Shown in pieces: positions 1 to 7,555 of a stretch of DNA of 41,618 nt. A program made the translations under genes and the position numbers. The stretch lies in assembly GCF_030068455.1 (NCBI RefSeq), contig NZ_JAQOSQ010000031.1:1-41618 (forward strand), given 5' to 3'. Source of the stretch: Roseofilum casamattae BLCC-M143. GTDB taxonomy: Bacteria; Cyanobacteriota; Cyanobacteriia; Cyanobacteriales; Desertifilaceae. Below the pieces are notes generated by a model that saw only the letters and a program-made list of their open reading frames with translations, was not told the origin of the DNA and searched no databases. Numbering within the stretch: the first letter of the stretch is position 1; each line of letters starts with the position of its first letter.

Positions 1-140
1 TCCTGTTTTTGTTGCTTTACTAGTTTTTGGACCAGACTTTTACTTACTGAAAAGCTAGCCGCTACTTGTCGAATTGAGCGTTTTTCTATCAGGTGAGCTT
101 TGACGATTTTTTCTCGCAGGTCTACTGAATATGCTTTCAT
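1..140 (-). CDS. IS630-family transposase, N-terminal part (partial at window edge)
   Basis: The frame starts with ATG at 140 and reads MKAYSVDLREKIVKAHL, then RSIRQVAASFSVSKSLVQKL, and runs off the left edge without a stop. This is the N-terminal helix-turn-helix of IS630-type transposases, which begin almost invariably with M-K-A-Y-S-x-D-L-R-x-K-I. Only about 46 residues are visible, so the DDE catalytic domain cannot be judged. The ATG overlaps the TGA of the disrupted transposase frame upstream (137-139), an accident of insertion and not an operon. Whether this copy is intact is unknown. Confidence 0.75.
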   Translation of the reverse strand, partial: MKAYSVDLREKIVKAHLIEKRSIRQVAASFSVSKSLVQKLVKQQKQ

Positions 141-200
141 CGCCTCTCCATTGGTCTGTATACCTTATTATTGTACCTCATGACATCAAAAAGTGCTGTA
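1..200 (-). mobile_element. IS630-family element, one end; continues beyond the left edge
   Basis: The stretch holds the 5' part of an IS630-type transposase gene and about 60 bp of leader. Its inner end is placed near 199-202, where the plus strand reads GTGCTGTATATTC. A TA dinucleotide there fits the TA target preference known for IS630/Tc1-mariner elements. The reading frame of the neighbouring DUF4277 transposase loses family resemblance at the same point, which is the main reason for the boundary. The other end and any target duplication lie outside the window, so the exact edge is inferred. Confidence 0.6.
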
Positions 201-460
201 TATTCTCCCTGATCGGCTTTGACTCCGGGTCCAATTAAATGCTCTATGGCTTTTCCTTGAAAGAACTTGCTAAATAAATATAAAGGAGATGACACTAGTC
301 CTAGTCCATTTAAGATCATCCCTTTGACTACTTGACCGGCACTGATTTTTTCCCCTCTTTGCTCACCTAGGATTTCATTAATTTTTCCTTCCATTCCAAT
401 AGAATCAATAATGCCTGCTACCAATCCTAAATGGTCTATATTACTTATTTCTACTGACAT
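137..460 (-). pseudogene. DUF4277 (IS1634-type) transposase, N-terminal fragment cut by IS630
   Basis: The first ~83 residues (MSVEISNIDHLGLVAGIID, then GQVVKGMILNGLGLVSSPLY, then LFSKFFQGKAIEHLIGPGVK) are the DUF4277 N-terminal domain of IS1634-family transposases, normally over 500 residues long. After GVKADQ the resemblance stops and the last ~23 residues are read from the IS630 leader, ending at the TGA that overlaps the IS630 start codon. Only 107 codons remain and the catalytic domain is absent from the visible sequence. It may continue on the far side of the IS630 element, outside the window. It cannot act as a transposase as it stands. Confidence 0.7.
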
Positions 461-546
461 ATCTACGAGTTGACTTTCGTCTATTTCCTCTCTAGTATGA
501 CAGTTTGAGGAGCTTTTATTCCAACTTTTTCGCTAAGCTTAAATAC

Positions 547-885
547 TCACTGCTCTTCCTTGAGTTTTTGTGCTACATTTTGTCGTGCGGAATGTGGGCT
601 CCAACCTAGCCATCCTTTCACTTCACGATAAAATACTTCCACCCAATTTCTTTGAGAGTAAGTTTTGACTAGCCATTGAGCTGTTACTTGCTCTGGCTTA
701 ACATTCAATTAGGACTATCTCTGGTCTATAGCCTCGGGCTAGACTGCGCTCAATTAACTCGATGGCTAACTCTGGTTTCTTCTGAAACTCCTCGTCTTCC
801 TTTCCTTCTGCTCAAAGCAAGGAGGCATTGCTGATAGAGTAGTTTCTTTCATCGCGTCAATCACAACGTGAAATCGCCTTATGGC
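547..885 (-). pseudogene. IS701-like DDE transposase remnant, frameshifted
   Basis: Pieces of one transposase appear in different frames on the minus strand. The piece nearest 880-840 reads RFHVVIDAMKETTLS; then comes KPELAIELIERSLARGYRPE with IVLIEC and a stop; then QWLVKTYSQRNWVEVFYREV and KGWLGWSPHSARQNVAQK, ending at TGA 547-549. These match conserved blocks of cyanobacterial IS701-type transposases, including the catalytic region around VEVFYRE. The pieces are joined by at least one frameshift and by deletions, and the protein ends early. The remnant lies between the DUF4277 fragment and the truncated integrase, so several insertion events are layered here. Confidence 0.6.
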
Positions 886-919
886 AAGTATTATAACCTG
901 ATTTCATTATTTTTCTTGT

Positions 920-1570
920 CTAAGTCCCGTTAGTTGGTACCGACGGAGATGTATAAGTATCCATCTGGAAAGCTGATAAAATCTCTCTTATTTCTTCGGG
1001 AGAGAACCACTCCACCGGTTTTTTGTCCATTTTTGGCAATAACTTCTTGAGAGAGATTTGGGGGAATTTAGCTCGAATTGCGGTCTGAATTGCTGTCAAA
1101 TGCCTGTGGCAAGTTCCGACGGCTCGAACCTTCAGATATTCGGCAACAAATTTCTCTAAGTTATCGACAGTAAGAGCATCGGAAGAAATCTCGGTTAACG
1201 CTCGGTCAATTTCTTTCCAAATCGATTTTGTTGAATGGGCAGCCCGATTCTCTTCGCGCTTCTTGTAGGCTTCCCAAAGATCGCAGATTGAGTTGGGTTC
1301 AGTTGTCTCTCTGGTGCGATGCGGATCGTATTTGGCTAAGGAGGGGTCGAATCGATCTAGGGTAATGTCGGCGGCGATCGCATTGGCTTTGGCGTAGGCC
1401 ACATCAATTGAGGTTGGTGTAATGCCTCCATTGATGGACAGGGAGAAGGGTTTTCCTTTGAGAAACCACCGAAGACGGATATGACCATTCCGATTTTCCA
1501 GTGAGATTCTTGAGGCAACGCGATCGAATTTCCCTGTAGCGGACTGAATTACTGTAATTCTTTTCTTCAT
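920..1570 (-). pseudogene. Tyrosine recombinase (phage-type integrase), C-terminally truncated
   Basis: The frame starts at ATG 1570 (an ATG at 1579 is also possible) and gives about 216 residues. The N-terminus (GKFDRVASRISLENRNGHIR, LRWFLKGKPFSLSINGG) resembles the arm-type DNA-binding domain of cyanobacterial integrases. The middle (about 95-185) is the SAM-like core-binding domain. The protein stops just after EWFSPEEIREILSAFQMDTY, exactly where the catalytic domain with the R-H-R-Y tetrad should begin; the last eight residues are unrelated. The missing part is replaced by the IS701-like remnant. It could still bind DNA but cannot catalyse recombination. The 20-bp repeats upstream may have been its sites. 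Confidence 0.7.
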
Positions 1571-1653
1571 ACAGAGCATAGAGCATAAAATGCAACGTGG
1601 TAGATGCTCTTGCGAAAGTCAGTATACTCTATCCTTGGGATTTGCACAAAAAC

Positions 1654-1673
1654 TTGTCCAAAGTTTGTACGGA
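1654..1673. repeat. 20-bp direct repeat, copy 1 (possible recombinase or regulator site)
   Basis: TTGTCCAAAGTTTGTACGGA at 1654-1673 matches the sequence at 1733-1752 in 18 of 20 positions. It lies about 85 bp upstream of the integrase start. The outer bases GTCC and GGA form a short imperfect dyad, as expected of a site bound by a dimer or a pair of recombinase protomers. Function is inferred from position only. Confidence 0.5.
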
Positions 1674-1732
1674 GTCTAGAGAGATGGGCATGAGTGATTT
1701 GATAGTGCGATCGACTCTGCTAGACCGCTATT

Positions 1733-1752
1733 TTGTCCGAAATTTGTACGGA
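1733..1752. repeat. 20-bp direct repeat, copy 2, with GTCCG/CGGAC dyad
   Basis: TTGTCCGAAATTTGTACGGA is the second copy. Here the dyad is better: GTCCG (1735-1739) and CGGAC (1749-1753) flank a 9-nt spacer. The right end of this repeat is also the first base pairs of the long inverted repeat 1749-1799. It could be an integrase core site, an excisionase/repressor site or part of an attachment site. Confidence 0.5.
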
Positions 1753-1799
1753 CGAACTAAGTGAATGTCTTTTTAAGAGGGGTTCACTTAGTTCGTCCG
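1749..1799. repeat. Perfect 17-bp inverted repeat with 17-nt loop
   Basis: CGGACGAACTAAGTGAA (1749-1765) is exactly complementary to TTCACTTAGTTCGTCCG (1783-1799), with TGTCTTTTTAAGAGGGG as loop. No T-run follows either arm, so a simple rho-independent terminator is not obvious. The left arm overlaps the dyad of the second direct repeat, tying this structure to the repeat pair. A folded single-stranded attachment site, a mobile-element tip or a regulatory hairpin are all possible. Confidence 0.7.
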
Positions 1800-1806
1800 C
1801 GTCTAG

Positions 1807-1962
1807 GAAGGTATTCAGCTAATCGGAGCGGCGGCATTTGAACTTGCTATCGTAACTCTTGATGTTGCGGCAAGTACTTACTCGCTCGTAGTTACTGTTA
1901 CCATGATTGCCGCTCTTGTGAGGTACATTCAAGATTATGTCTGGAATTTCTTTCTTGATTAG
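1807..1962 (+). other. Coding-like open frame without start codon (orphan 3' gene end?)
   Basis: From the TAG at 1804-1806 to the TAG at 1960-1962 one frame stays open and reads EGIQLIGAAAFELAIVTLD, then VAASTYSLVVTVTMIAALVR, then YIQDYVWNFFLD. The composition is that of a hydrophobic, possibly membrane-spanning protein tail, but no ATG, GTG or TTG with a credible ribosome site starts it; the only Met is internal. It begins eight bases after the long inverted repeat. The likeliest reading is the remaining 3' end of a gene whose front was displaced. I do not recognise the family. Confidence 0.3.
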
Positions 1963-2036
1963 GGAGTGGCGATCGCCTAGCATTTATCTGAGTTTCAGTG
2001 TAAGGTAGACCCGATCGCACTCGACTTCCTATTCCA

Positions 2037-2837
2037 GTGGCCGAACCCTCCGAATCTCCAACTCCGCCATCTTCCCCACCCCGAGGACGATTAGTCGTCT
2101 TCTTTTTAACGATGGTATTTCGGTTGCTATTGCTCGGTGTCGGCAGTCCCATCGCCTTTATTGTCGGAATTGCGATCGCCTTTGTCTACCCCGCTCGCAA
2201 TCCGCCAACACCTTGGATCGAACAAGTCGGGCAACGTCCCTTTCGTCCGCTCACCTTACAATGGTGGCAAGGAAATCGCCCGGTACAACTGGTTCCCTTG
2301 AGTTCCGAACAGCGGCAACAAGGACAGCAGGAACTACAGCAACTCAAGTCCGAACTGTCCCGTTGGAGCGATCGCCTCACCTTGCTCGAAAATCGCTTAG
2401 ATCGACCCCTTCCGGACAAAAACATCGAAACTCGCCTCAATCTGCTCGAACAGCAGCTCTTTCCGCAATCTGCTGCCGCTAGCGACGATCGCGCGAGGTT
2501 TCTGGTAACCCTACCGAGCGATCGGTTATTCGCCGAAGATCGGAGCAGTCTCAATCCCGCTCAATCCGAGCTACTCGATAGTATTATTGCCGATCTGCGC
2601 AACTATCCCGGTTCCATCGTGCAAATTACCGCTTATACCGACAACTTAGGCGATGCGCAAGAAAACTTAGAGCTGTCTCTGCAACAAAGTACCACAGTTT
2701 ACGACTATCTCTATCCCGGATTAGGCGATGATTATTCTTTTGTCCGAGTTGGTTATGGGGAAACCCGACCCATTGTCCCCAACGATTCGGAGATTAATCG
2801 CCAGCGCAATCGTCGGGTAGAAATTACGATTGACTAG
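2037..2837 (+). CDS. OmpA-family C-terminal domain protein with one membrane segment
   Basis: This 266-residue protein starts at GTG 2037; an in-frame ATG at 2112 (residue 26) is an alternative. A Pro/Ser-rich head (1-17) precedes a hydrophobic segment at about 20-52. A Gln-rich coiled stretch follows (90-145), then a C-terminal OmpA-like peptidoglycan-binding domain (about 155-266). The domain shows SSLNPAQSELLDSIIADL, then NLELSLQQSTTVYDYL in place of the usual NxxLSxxRAxxVxxxL, and ends with NRQRNRRVEI. It probably anchors in the cytoplasmic membrane and binds cell wall. No MotA/ExbB partner is adjacent. The stop overlaps the convergent histidine kinase gene by 14 bp. Confidence 0.75.
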   Translation: MAEPSESPTPPSSPPRGRLVVFFLTMVFRLLLLGVGSPIAFIVGIAIAFVYPARNPPTPWIEQVGQRPFRPLTLQWWQGNRPVQLVPLSSEQRQQGQQELQQLKSELSRWSDRLTLLENRLDRPLPDKNIETRLNLLEQQLFPQSAAASDDRARFLVTLPSDRLFAEDRSSLNPAQSELLDSIIADLRNYPGSIVQITAYTDNLGDAQENLELSLQQSTTVYDYLYPGLGDDYSFVRVGYGETRPIVPNDSEINRQRNRRVEITID

Positions 2838-4623
2838 TTTTTTTTCCCAGGGAGAGCGGGCTGTGAATGGGTAATTCGACGATGAACTCGCTACCGACTC
2901 CTACCTGGGAATTCACTGTAATTGTTCCTTGATGGGTTTCAACAATCTGATACACAACACTCAATCCCAACCCCGTACCTTGACCGATGGGTTTTGTTGT
3001 AAAAAAGGGATCGAATAGTTTATCTTTAATTTCATCCGGAATACCAGAACCATTATCACTAATTTTCACTTGCACGCGATCGCCAGGTAATACTTCTGTG
3101 GAAATAGTGATTACCTGCTCCCTCACTTCCACTTCTGCCAGAGCATCTAAACTATTAGCGATCAGATTCAGAAAGACCTGATTTAATTGAGCGGGATAAC
3201 AATAAACTAAGGGAAGATCTCCATAATGTTTCACCACGGTCATCTCTTCTCGGAGACGGTTGCTCAGTATCGTTAGGGTACTGTCAAGTCCCTCATGCAA
3301 ATCGACTTCCTTCGTTTCGGCTTCGTCCAAACGCGAAAAATTGCGCAGAGAGAGTACGATATCTTGAACCCGTTTGCTGCCTATCTGCATCGATTTCATC
3401 ACCGCTGGCATATCGGAACGGACAAAGTCTAGGTCGATATTTTGGATGGCCTCCTCAACCTCTGCAACTGGAGTCGGATAGTGTTCGGCATAGATATCAA
3501 TTAAGGCTAACAAATCTTGTAGAGATTGCTCGAGATAAGACAAATTACCGCGAATAAAATTCATGGGATTGTTAATTTCGTGAGCGACTCCGGCCACCAT
3601 TTGTCCCAAACTCGACATTTTTTCGGTTTGAATCAGTTGCGTTTGGGTTTGCTTCAAAGACTCTAACGCATGTTCGAGTTCTTCTGTATATTGTCCGACC
3701 CAGGCAATAAGTTGATTTAAAGATTCGGCCAAGATAGCTGTCTCATCGTTGGCGGTCATTGGAGCGCGCAAGTTAAAATTAGACTCTGCCGTCACTTTCC
3801 GGGCAATATCTGTCACTTGTTCCAGGGGATGAGCGATCGCCCGACTGGCGTACCATACTGAAACGGCCGCGATCGCTCCGGAACCCACCAGGCTACTGAG
3901 AATAATTATCCACCGCAATCGATTGGCACGAACCAGTTCGGCGATCGCAATTTTCTGTTGTTTGTTGGCAGCTATTTTAATCGGCAGCAATTTTTCAGCC
4001 AGCCGCTCGAATCCCAAGCGAAAATGAAGGGCTTTTTGTCCTGTCATTGCCTCAATCAGCTCTGCTTGAGCCAGAGGACGATCGTCGGCAGCGACATTAA
4101 GCGGATTGACGATCGTCCATAACGACTGTACCCTAACTGAATAGCGTTCCACTAAATTGGCATACTCTCGATCGAATTCGAGAAATCTCTCGCGGGGAAC
4201 GGCCAGAGAATCTGGATTCTCTTCAATAAAGATGGCTAAGTTCTCTAAAACACGCTTCAACTCATTAACATTATTGTCGAACTCGCTCGTTTCATAGTTA
4301 AACCAAAGTGGATTGTCTAAGACGATCAACAATTTTTTCTGGTGATAGCGAATTTTCAGAACTAAATTTTCGACTTGAATAAGATATTCTTTCTGTTTTT
4401 CAGCTCGGGCTAACTGCTCTTTAGCCTGTCGTTGATAGTGTTCGCCCACAATCAATCCCATGACCGCCCCTAATGTAGCAATACCAATGGCGATCGCATA
4501 GCCATAGCCAATTTTTTTCGATATCGTCCAATCACGGCTCCAATTAACGAGCGATCGCATGGGAAACTGGAGCAGATTGGACTTTAACATAAGGAGGGTA
4601 ACCTTCTTCAGAATCGGTATCAT
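2824..4623 (-). CDS. Membrane-bound sensor histidine kinase (HAMP, HisKA, HATPase)
   Basis: The 599-residue kinase has two membrane segments (about 38-60 and 238-258) enclosing a mostly helical sensor region of ~175 residues. A HAMP domain follows (about 260-312), then a coiled coil, then HisKA with the phosphoacceptor H348 in GVAHEINNPMNFI. The ATPase domain has the N box (NQVFLNLIANSLDAL), G1 (DNGSGI), F (DPFFTTK) and G2 (GTGLGLSV) boxes. No receiver domain is fused and no response regulator lies beside it. It follows the PhnD-like gene by 48 bp on the same strand, so the two are probably co-transcribed and the binding protein may feed its signal to the sensor domain. In-frame ATGs at residues 12 and 22 leave the start open. 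Confidence 0.85.
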   Translation of the reverse strand: MIPILKKVTLLMLKSNLLQFPMRSLVNWSRDWTISKKIGYGYAIAIGIATLGAVMGLIVGEHYQRQAKEQLARAEKQKEYLIQVENLVLKIRYHQKKLLIVLDNPLWFNYETSEFDNNVNELKRVLENLAIFIEENPDSLAVPRERFLEFDREYANLVERYSVRVQSLWTIVNPLNVAADDRPLAQAELIEAMTGQKALHFRLGFERLAEKLLPIKIAANKQQKIAIAELVRANRLRWIIILSSLVGSGAIAAVSVWYASRAIAHPLEQVTDIARKVTAESNFNLRAPMTANDETAILAESLNQLIAWVGQYTEELEHALESLKQTQTQLIQTEKMSSLGQMVAGVAHEINNPMNFIRGNLSYLEQSLQDLLALIDIYAEHYPTPVAEVEEAIQNIDLDFVRSDMPAVMKSMQIGSKRVQDIVLSLRNFSRLDEAETKEVDLHEGLDSTLTILSNRLREEMTVVKHYGDLPLVYCYPAQLNQVFLNLIANSLDALAEVEVREQVITISTEVLPGDRVQVKISDNGSGIPDEIKDKLFDPFFTTKPIGQGTGLGLSVVYQIVETHQGTITVNSQVGVGSEFIVELPIHSPLSLGKKTSQS

Positions 4624-4671
4624 TTCTCCGACCTAATCCTTAGAACAATTCTAGGACTAACGAGCGGCCAA

Positions 4672-5559
4672 TTAAGGTAAATAATTATCTTGTCCGAGGG
4701 CCCGATACACTTCTCGGATCGAGTCATAATCGCGATCGCTAGCTAGAGCAAAGGAAGCATCTTGGAACTTAGTGGTTAATGCCGGTGCCGCTTGTATTCC
4801 TTGCAGGAGGAGATCGGTATTGGCCAGCATTTGAGCTTGCAAGTACTCTACAACTTCTGGGGAAAATTTGCTGCCGAGCACAAAAATATCTCCGGGAAAG
4901 TTATCTCCACGACCGATAATCGGATAGTCTGCTTCCGAAGCGCCTTCTTTTACTATCTCAGCTTGATAAGTATGAAGAGCTGACGACCAAGCGTCCACTT
5001 TTCCATCTCGGAGCCAGCCGATTGTCTCTTGGGCGGACATCACAATATGAAAATCTTTCGCCGGTTGCAACCCCGCATCTAATAATACCTTGACTCCACC
5101 CAAATGAGCGGTATTCGCTCCAACTTCTTCCATATCAATTTTTTTCCCTTGCAAATCTTCCAGAGAGGTAATTCCGCTATCGGCCCGAACCGAGATCGTT
5201 GTATAGTAGTTGGGACGGTTGAGACTGACGATAGGAATCGCCTGGCTTCTCGCCCGAATCGCTACATATTCTGAGGGTCCGGCCCAAGCAAGATCGATTT
5301 GTCCGGCTTGCAACGCAGAAGCGGCTGCTAGTTGACTGTTGACTGGCACCAGCTCGATCGTAGTTTGCAGAATCTCTTGCAGTACATCGCGAAAAGGGCC
5401 GTAATCTCGTTCTAATTCCTCAGTGGTTCTCACGTCAGTCACGGTAAAGCGTAGCAGGGTGGGAAAATTACGATTGCCTGAATTGCCACGGCCGCAGTTA
5501 GTTGCAATACAACCGACGGCAAACAGCAAAGAATACTCGAAAAAATTACGTCGTTTCAT
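4672..5559 (-). CDS. PhnD-like phosphonate/phosphite-type periplasmic binding protein
   Basis: The start is taken at ATG 5559 (MKRRNFFEYSLLFAVGC) because this places an N-terminal export signal first; the frame is open further upstream. The signal has an RRNFF twin-arginine-like start, a hydrophobic core and AVGC, a weak lipobox, so a lipoprotein is likely. The body is a type-2 periplasmic binding fold of the PhnD/phosphate-phosphonate family: ERDYGPFRDVLQEI, ALQAGQIDLAWAGPSEYV, then SVRADSGITSLEDLQGKKI and LRDGKVDAWSSALHTYQAEI. No ABC ATPase or permease gene is adjacent; the next gene is a sensor kinase. A role as ligand-binding partner of that kinase is inferred. The ligand is not predictable. 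Confidence 0.8.
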   Translation of the reverse strand: MKRRNFFEYSLLFAVGCIATNCGRGNSGNRNFPTLLRFTVTDVRTTEELERDYGPFRDVLQEILQTTIELVPVNSQLAAASALQAGQIDLAWAGPSEYVAIRARSQAIPIVSLNRPNYYTTISVRADSGITSLEDLQGKKIDMEEVGANTAHLGGVKVLLDAGLQPAKDFHIVMSAQETIGWLRDGKVDAWSSALHTYQAEIVKEGASEADYPIIGRGDNFPGDIFVLGSKFSPEVVEYLQAQMLANTDLLLQGIQAAPALTTKFQDASFALASDRDYDSIREVYRALGQDNYLP

Positions 5560-5682
5560 TGCCTTACTTGTCTGTATTATCTGGCGATCGCGCACCGGGC
5601 CTTCTCCAGTGGGCGATCGCATTTCATCTCCCAGCTTTCTGTCAATTCTTGAGTATGGTAGGCTTGGCTTAAAACAATATCT

Positions 5683-5871
5683 ATGAATACTTCAGAGATT
5701 AATCCACAGACCTTTGCCCTACACATGGCATTAATTCTAGATTTACCTCCAGAATGGGCCAGCCAACCAGGCGTTATTGCCAATATAGCTCGATTGCTAG
5801 AGATCGCTCGATCGATCGCTCAATTTCCTCTGTCTGACGATATTGAAGTCGCTCCGATTTTCCGACCATGA
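5683..5871 (+). CDS. AtzG-like small subunit (DUF4089) of an AtzE-type amidase
   Basis: This 62-residue protein (MNTSEINPQTFALHMALILD, then LPPEWASQPGVIANIARLLE) matches the small DUF4089/AtzG type, known as the partner that stabilises the amidase AtzE in the 1-carboxybiuret hydrolase complex. Its final ATGA overlaps the amidase start by 4 bp, indicating translational coupling. It is divergent from the PhnD-like gene, sharing the 123-bp region 5560-5682. The assignment is supported by length, composition and the adjacent AtzE-like gene more than by a strong motif. Confidence 0.65.
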   Translation: MNTSEINPQTFALHMALILDLPPEWASQPGVIANIARLLEIARSIAQFPLSDDIEVAPIFRP

Positions 5872-7274
5872 CCCTCGATCTCAGTTATCTGGACTCTGTC
5901 GCGATCGCTCGTGCCGTACGCAATCAACAGTATACGAGCGCGGAAGTGGTGGAAGCCATTCTCGATCGCATTGCCAGAGACAATGGGACGATTAATAGCT
6001 TAACTCATATTCTCGGCGATCGCGCCCTAGCTCAAGCGCGATCGCTCGAGCGGCAAATGGCCGACAGCTACTATCCGGGGGCCTTAGCTGGAGTTCCCTT
6101 TGCCGTGAAAAATCTCTTCGATATTGCCGGAATTACCACATTAGCTGGCTCGAAAATCAATCGTACCAATCCCCCAGCCGCTGAAGATGCCACCGCCATT
6201 ACTCGCCTCAAACGAGCGGGAGCCATCTTAGTCGGAACGACCAATATGGATGAATATGCTTACGGCTTTGTTACTGAAAATACCCATTACGGCCCCACTC
6301 ACAACCCCCACGATCTGACTCGCATTGCCGGAGGTTCCTCCGGAGGTTCCGCCGCTGCCGTAGCGGCGGGTCTTGTCCCCTTCAGCCTGGGTAGCGACAC
6401 GAATGGGTCGGTTCGAGTCCCCGCTGCTCTTTGCGGCGTATACGGGCTAAAACCGACCTACGGCCGGCTATCGCGAGCGGGAGCTGCTCTATTTTCCAGC
6501 AGTCTCGACCATATCGGTTTCTTTGCTCGTTCGGTACGAGATATAGCCACCTTATTTGATGTTTTGCAAGGAGAAGATCCTCGAGATCCGGTCTGCTCCA
6601 GCCTGCCTCCAGAACCGAGTCTGCCCCAACTACATCAGCGCTTGGGCAATTTGCGCATTGCGATCGCCACGGATTATTTTACGGAAGGCGGAACGGCAGA
6701 AACCTTAGCAGCAGTGGAAGAGATTGCCCGAGTTCTAGGAGTCACCGAGCGCGTCACATTACCGGAAACCGAACGAGCCAGACAAGCGGCTTATCTGATT
6801 ACTGCCAGTGAAGGCGCTAACCTGCATTGGCAAAAATTGCGTAATTGCCCGCAAGAGTTCGATCCAGCTACCCGCGATCGCTTTTTCGCCGGAGCCACGA
6901 TCCCATCCCAGTGGTATCTGCAAGCACAACGGTTTCGCCGCTGGTATCGCGATCGCATTCGCCAAGTCTTCCGCCACGTTGATGTCATTCTCGCTCCCAC
7001 CACGCCCTGGAGCGCCACCCCTATCGGTCAAACCCACATCGACATCGACGGAGAAGCGATCGAAATTCGCTCTCATCTGGGACGCTATACTCAGCCCCTC
7101 TCCTTCATCGGGCTGCCAGTGCTCTCCATTCCCGTGTGTCGTCCCCATGCTCTACCCGTGGGAGTGCAGTTAATTGCCGCTCCCTACAACGAAGCTCTCA
7201 TTTTCCGCGTCGCAGCGGCTCTCGAAGCCCGAGGCGCGATCGTCTGTTCTCCAGTCTCAATTGCAGCCAACTAA
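5868..7274 (+). CDS. AtzE-like amidase (amidase signature family)
   Basis: The 468-residue enzyme shows the amidase-signature catalytic triad: K81 in PFAVKNLFD, cis-Ser S157 in GGSSGGSAAAVAAG and nucleophile S181 in GSDTNGSVRVPAALCG. SDTNGS instead of the more common SDTGGS, together with the DUF4089 gene before it, points to the AtzE subgroup and not to GatA. Known AtzE hydrolyses 1-carboxybiuret in cyanuric acid degradation, but no cyanuric acid hydrolase or allophanate hydrolase gene is in this window, so the substrate here is open. The start ATG lies in the overlap with the small subunit gene. Confidence 0.8.
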   Translation: MTLDLSYLDSVAIARAVRNQQYTSAEVVEAILDRIARDNGTINSLTHILGDRALAQARSLERQMADSYYPGALAGVPFAVKNLFDIAGITTLAGSKINRTNPPAAEDATAITRLKRAGAILVGTTNMDEYAYGFVTENTHYGPTHNPHDLTRIAGGSSGGSAAAVAAGLVPFSLGSDTNGSVRVPAALCGVYGLKPTYGRLSRAGAALFSSSLDHIGFFARSVRDIATLFDVLQGEDPRDPVCSSLPPEPSLPQLHQRLGNLRIAIATDYFTEGGTAETLAAVEEIARVLGVTERVTLPETERARQAAYLITASEGANLHWQKLRNCPQEFDPATRDRFFAGATIPSQWYLQAQRFRRWYRDRIRQVFRHVDVILAPTTPWSATPIGQTHIDIDGEAIEIRSHLGRYTQPLSFIGLPVLSIPVCRPHALPVGVQLIAAPYNEALIFRVAAALEARGAIVCSPVSIAAN

Positions 7275-7360
7275 TACTCGTTGTTAATTATTAATTGATA
7301 AAGTCTTATGTCTTACAGTAGTTTCAGCTTAGAAAAAGCGATCGCACTTTCAAGCAGTAA

Positions 7361-7555
7361 CTAATCAAATTGGTCTGCGATCGCTCCTATGACTTCTTGT
7401 AGAAGATAACCTCGATCGAATCGCAGCCTAATTCTAAGATTAACTCGCGTGGGCGTTAAGATTTCTTCTTCATAGCGTTCAACGTAAACATTAGGACATT
7501 GTTGAATCGCTTGCTCGACTCGATCGCAATAGTCAGAGAGAACATCATGCAGCAT
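7361..7555 (-). pseudogene. Truncated TumE/DUF6516-like toxin
   Basis: Only 64 residues are encoded: MLHDVLSDYCDRVEQAIQQC, then YVERYEEEILTPTRVNLRIR and LRFDRGYLL, after which the tail QEVIGAIADQFD is unlike the family. Proteins of this type are usually about 100 residues, with a conserved C-terminal block around Y-R-Y-H that is missing here and not found in the next 80 bp. The gene overlaps the end of the upstream small gene by 11 bp, the usual toxin-antitoxin arrangement. The family name is from memory and moderately sure; the truncation is clearer than the name. Confidence 0.5.

Larger units (their letters stand above)
1571..2036. other. Gene-poor interval with repeats, long inverted repeat and an orphan open frame
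   Basis: This 466-bp stretch separates the truncated integrase from the OmpA-like gene, which reads away from it. It holds two 20-bp direct repeats 79 bp apart, a perfect 17-bp-stem inverted repeat just after the second, and a coding-like open frame with no start codon (1807-1962). HIP1 occurs at 1968-1977 (GGCGATCGCC). I see no RNA gene. Promoters for the integrase and the OmpA-like gene must lie here but no clear -10/-35 pair stands out. Confidence 0.6.

Noticed and set aside
2186-2554. 122-residue minus-strand frame opposite the OmpA-like gene
   Set aside because: Arg/Ser/Cys-rich composition typical of the antisense of GCGATCGC-rich coding DNA; the plus-strand protein has clear domains.
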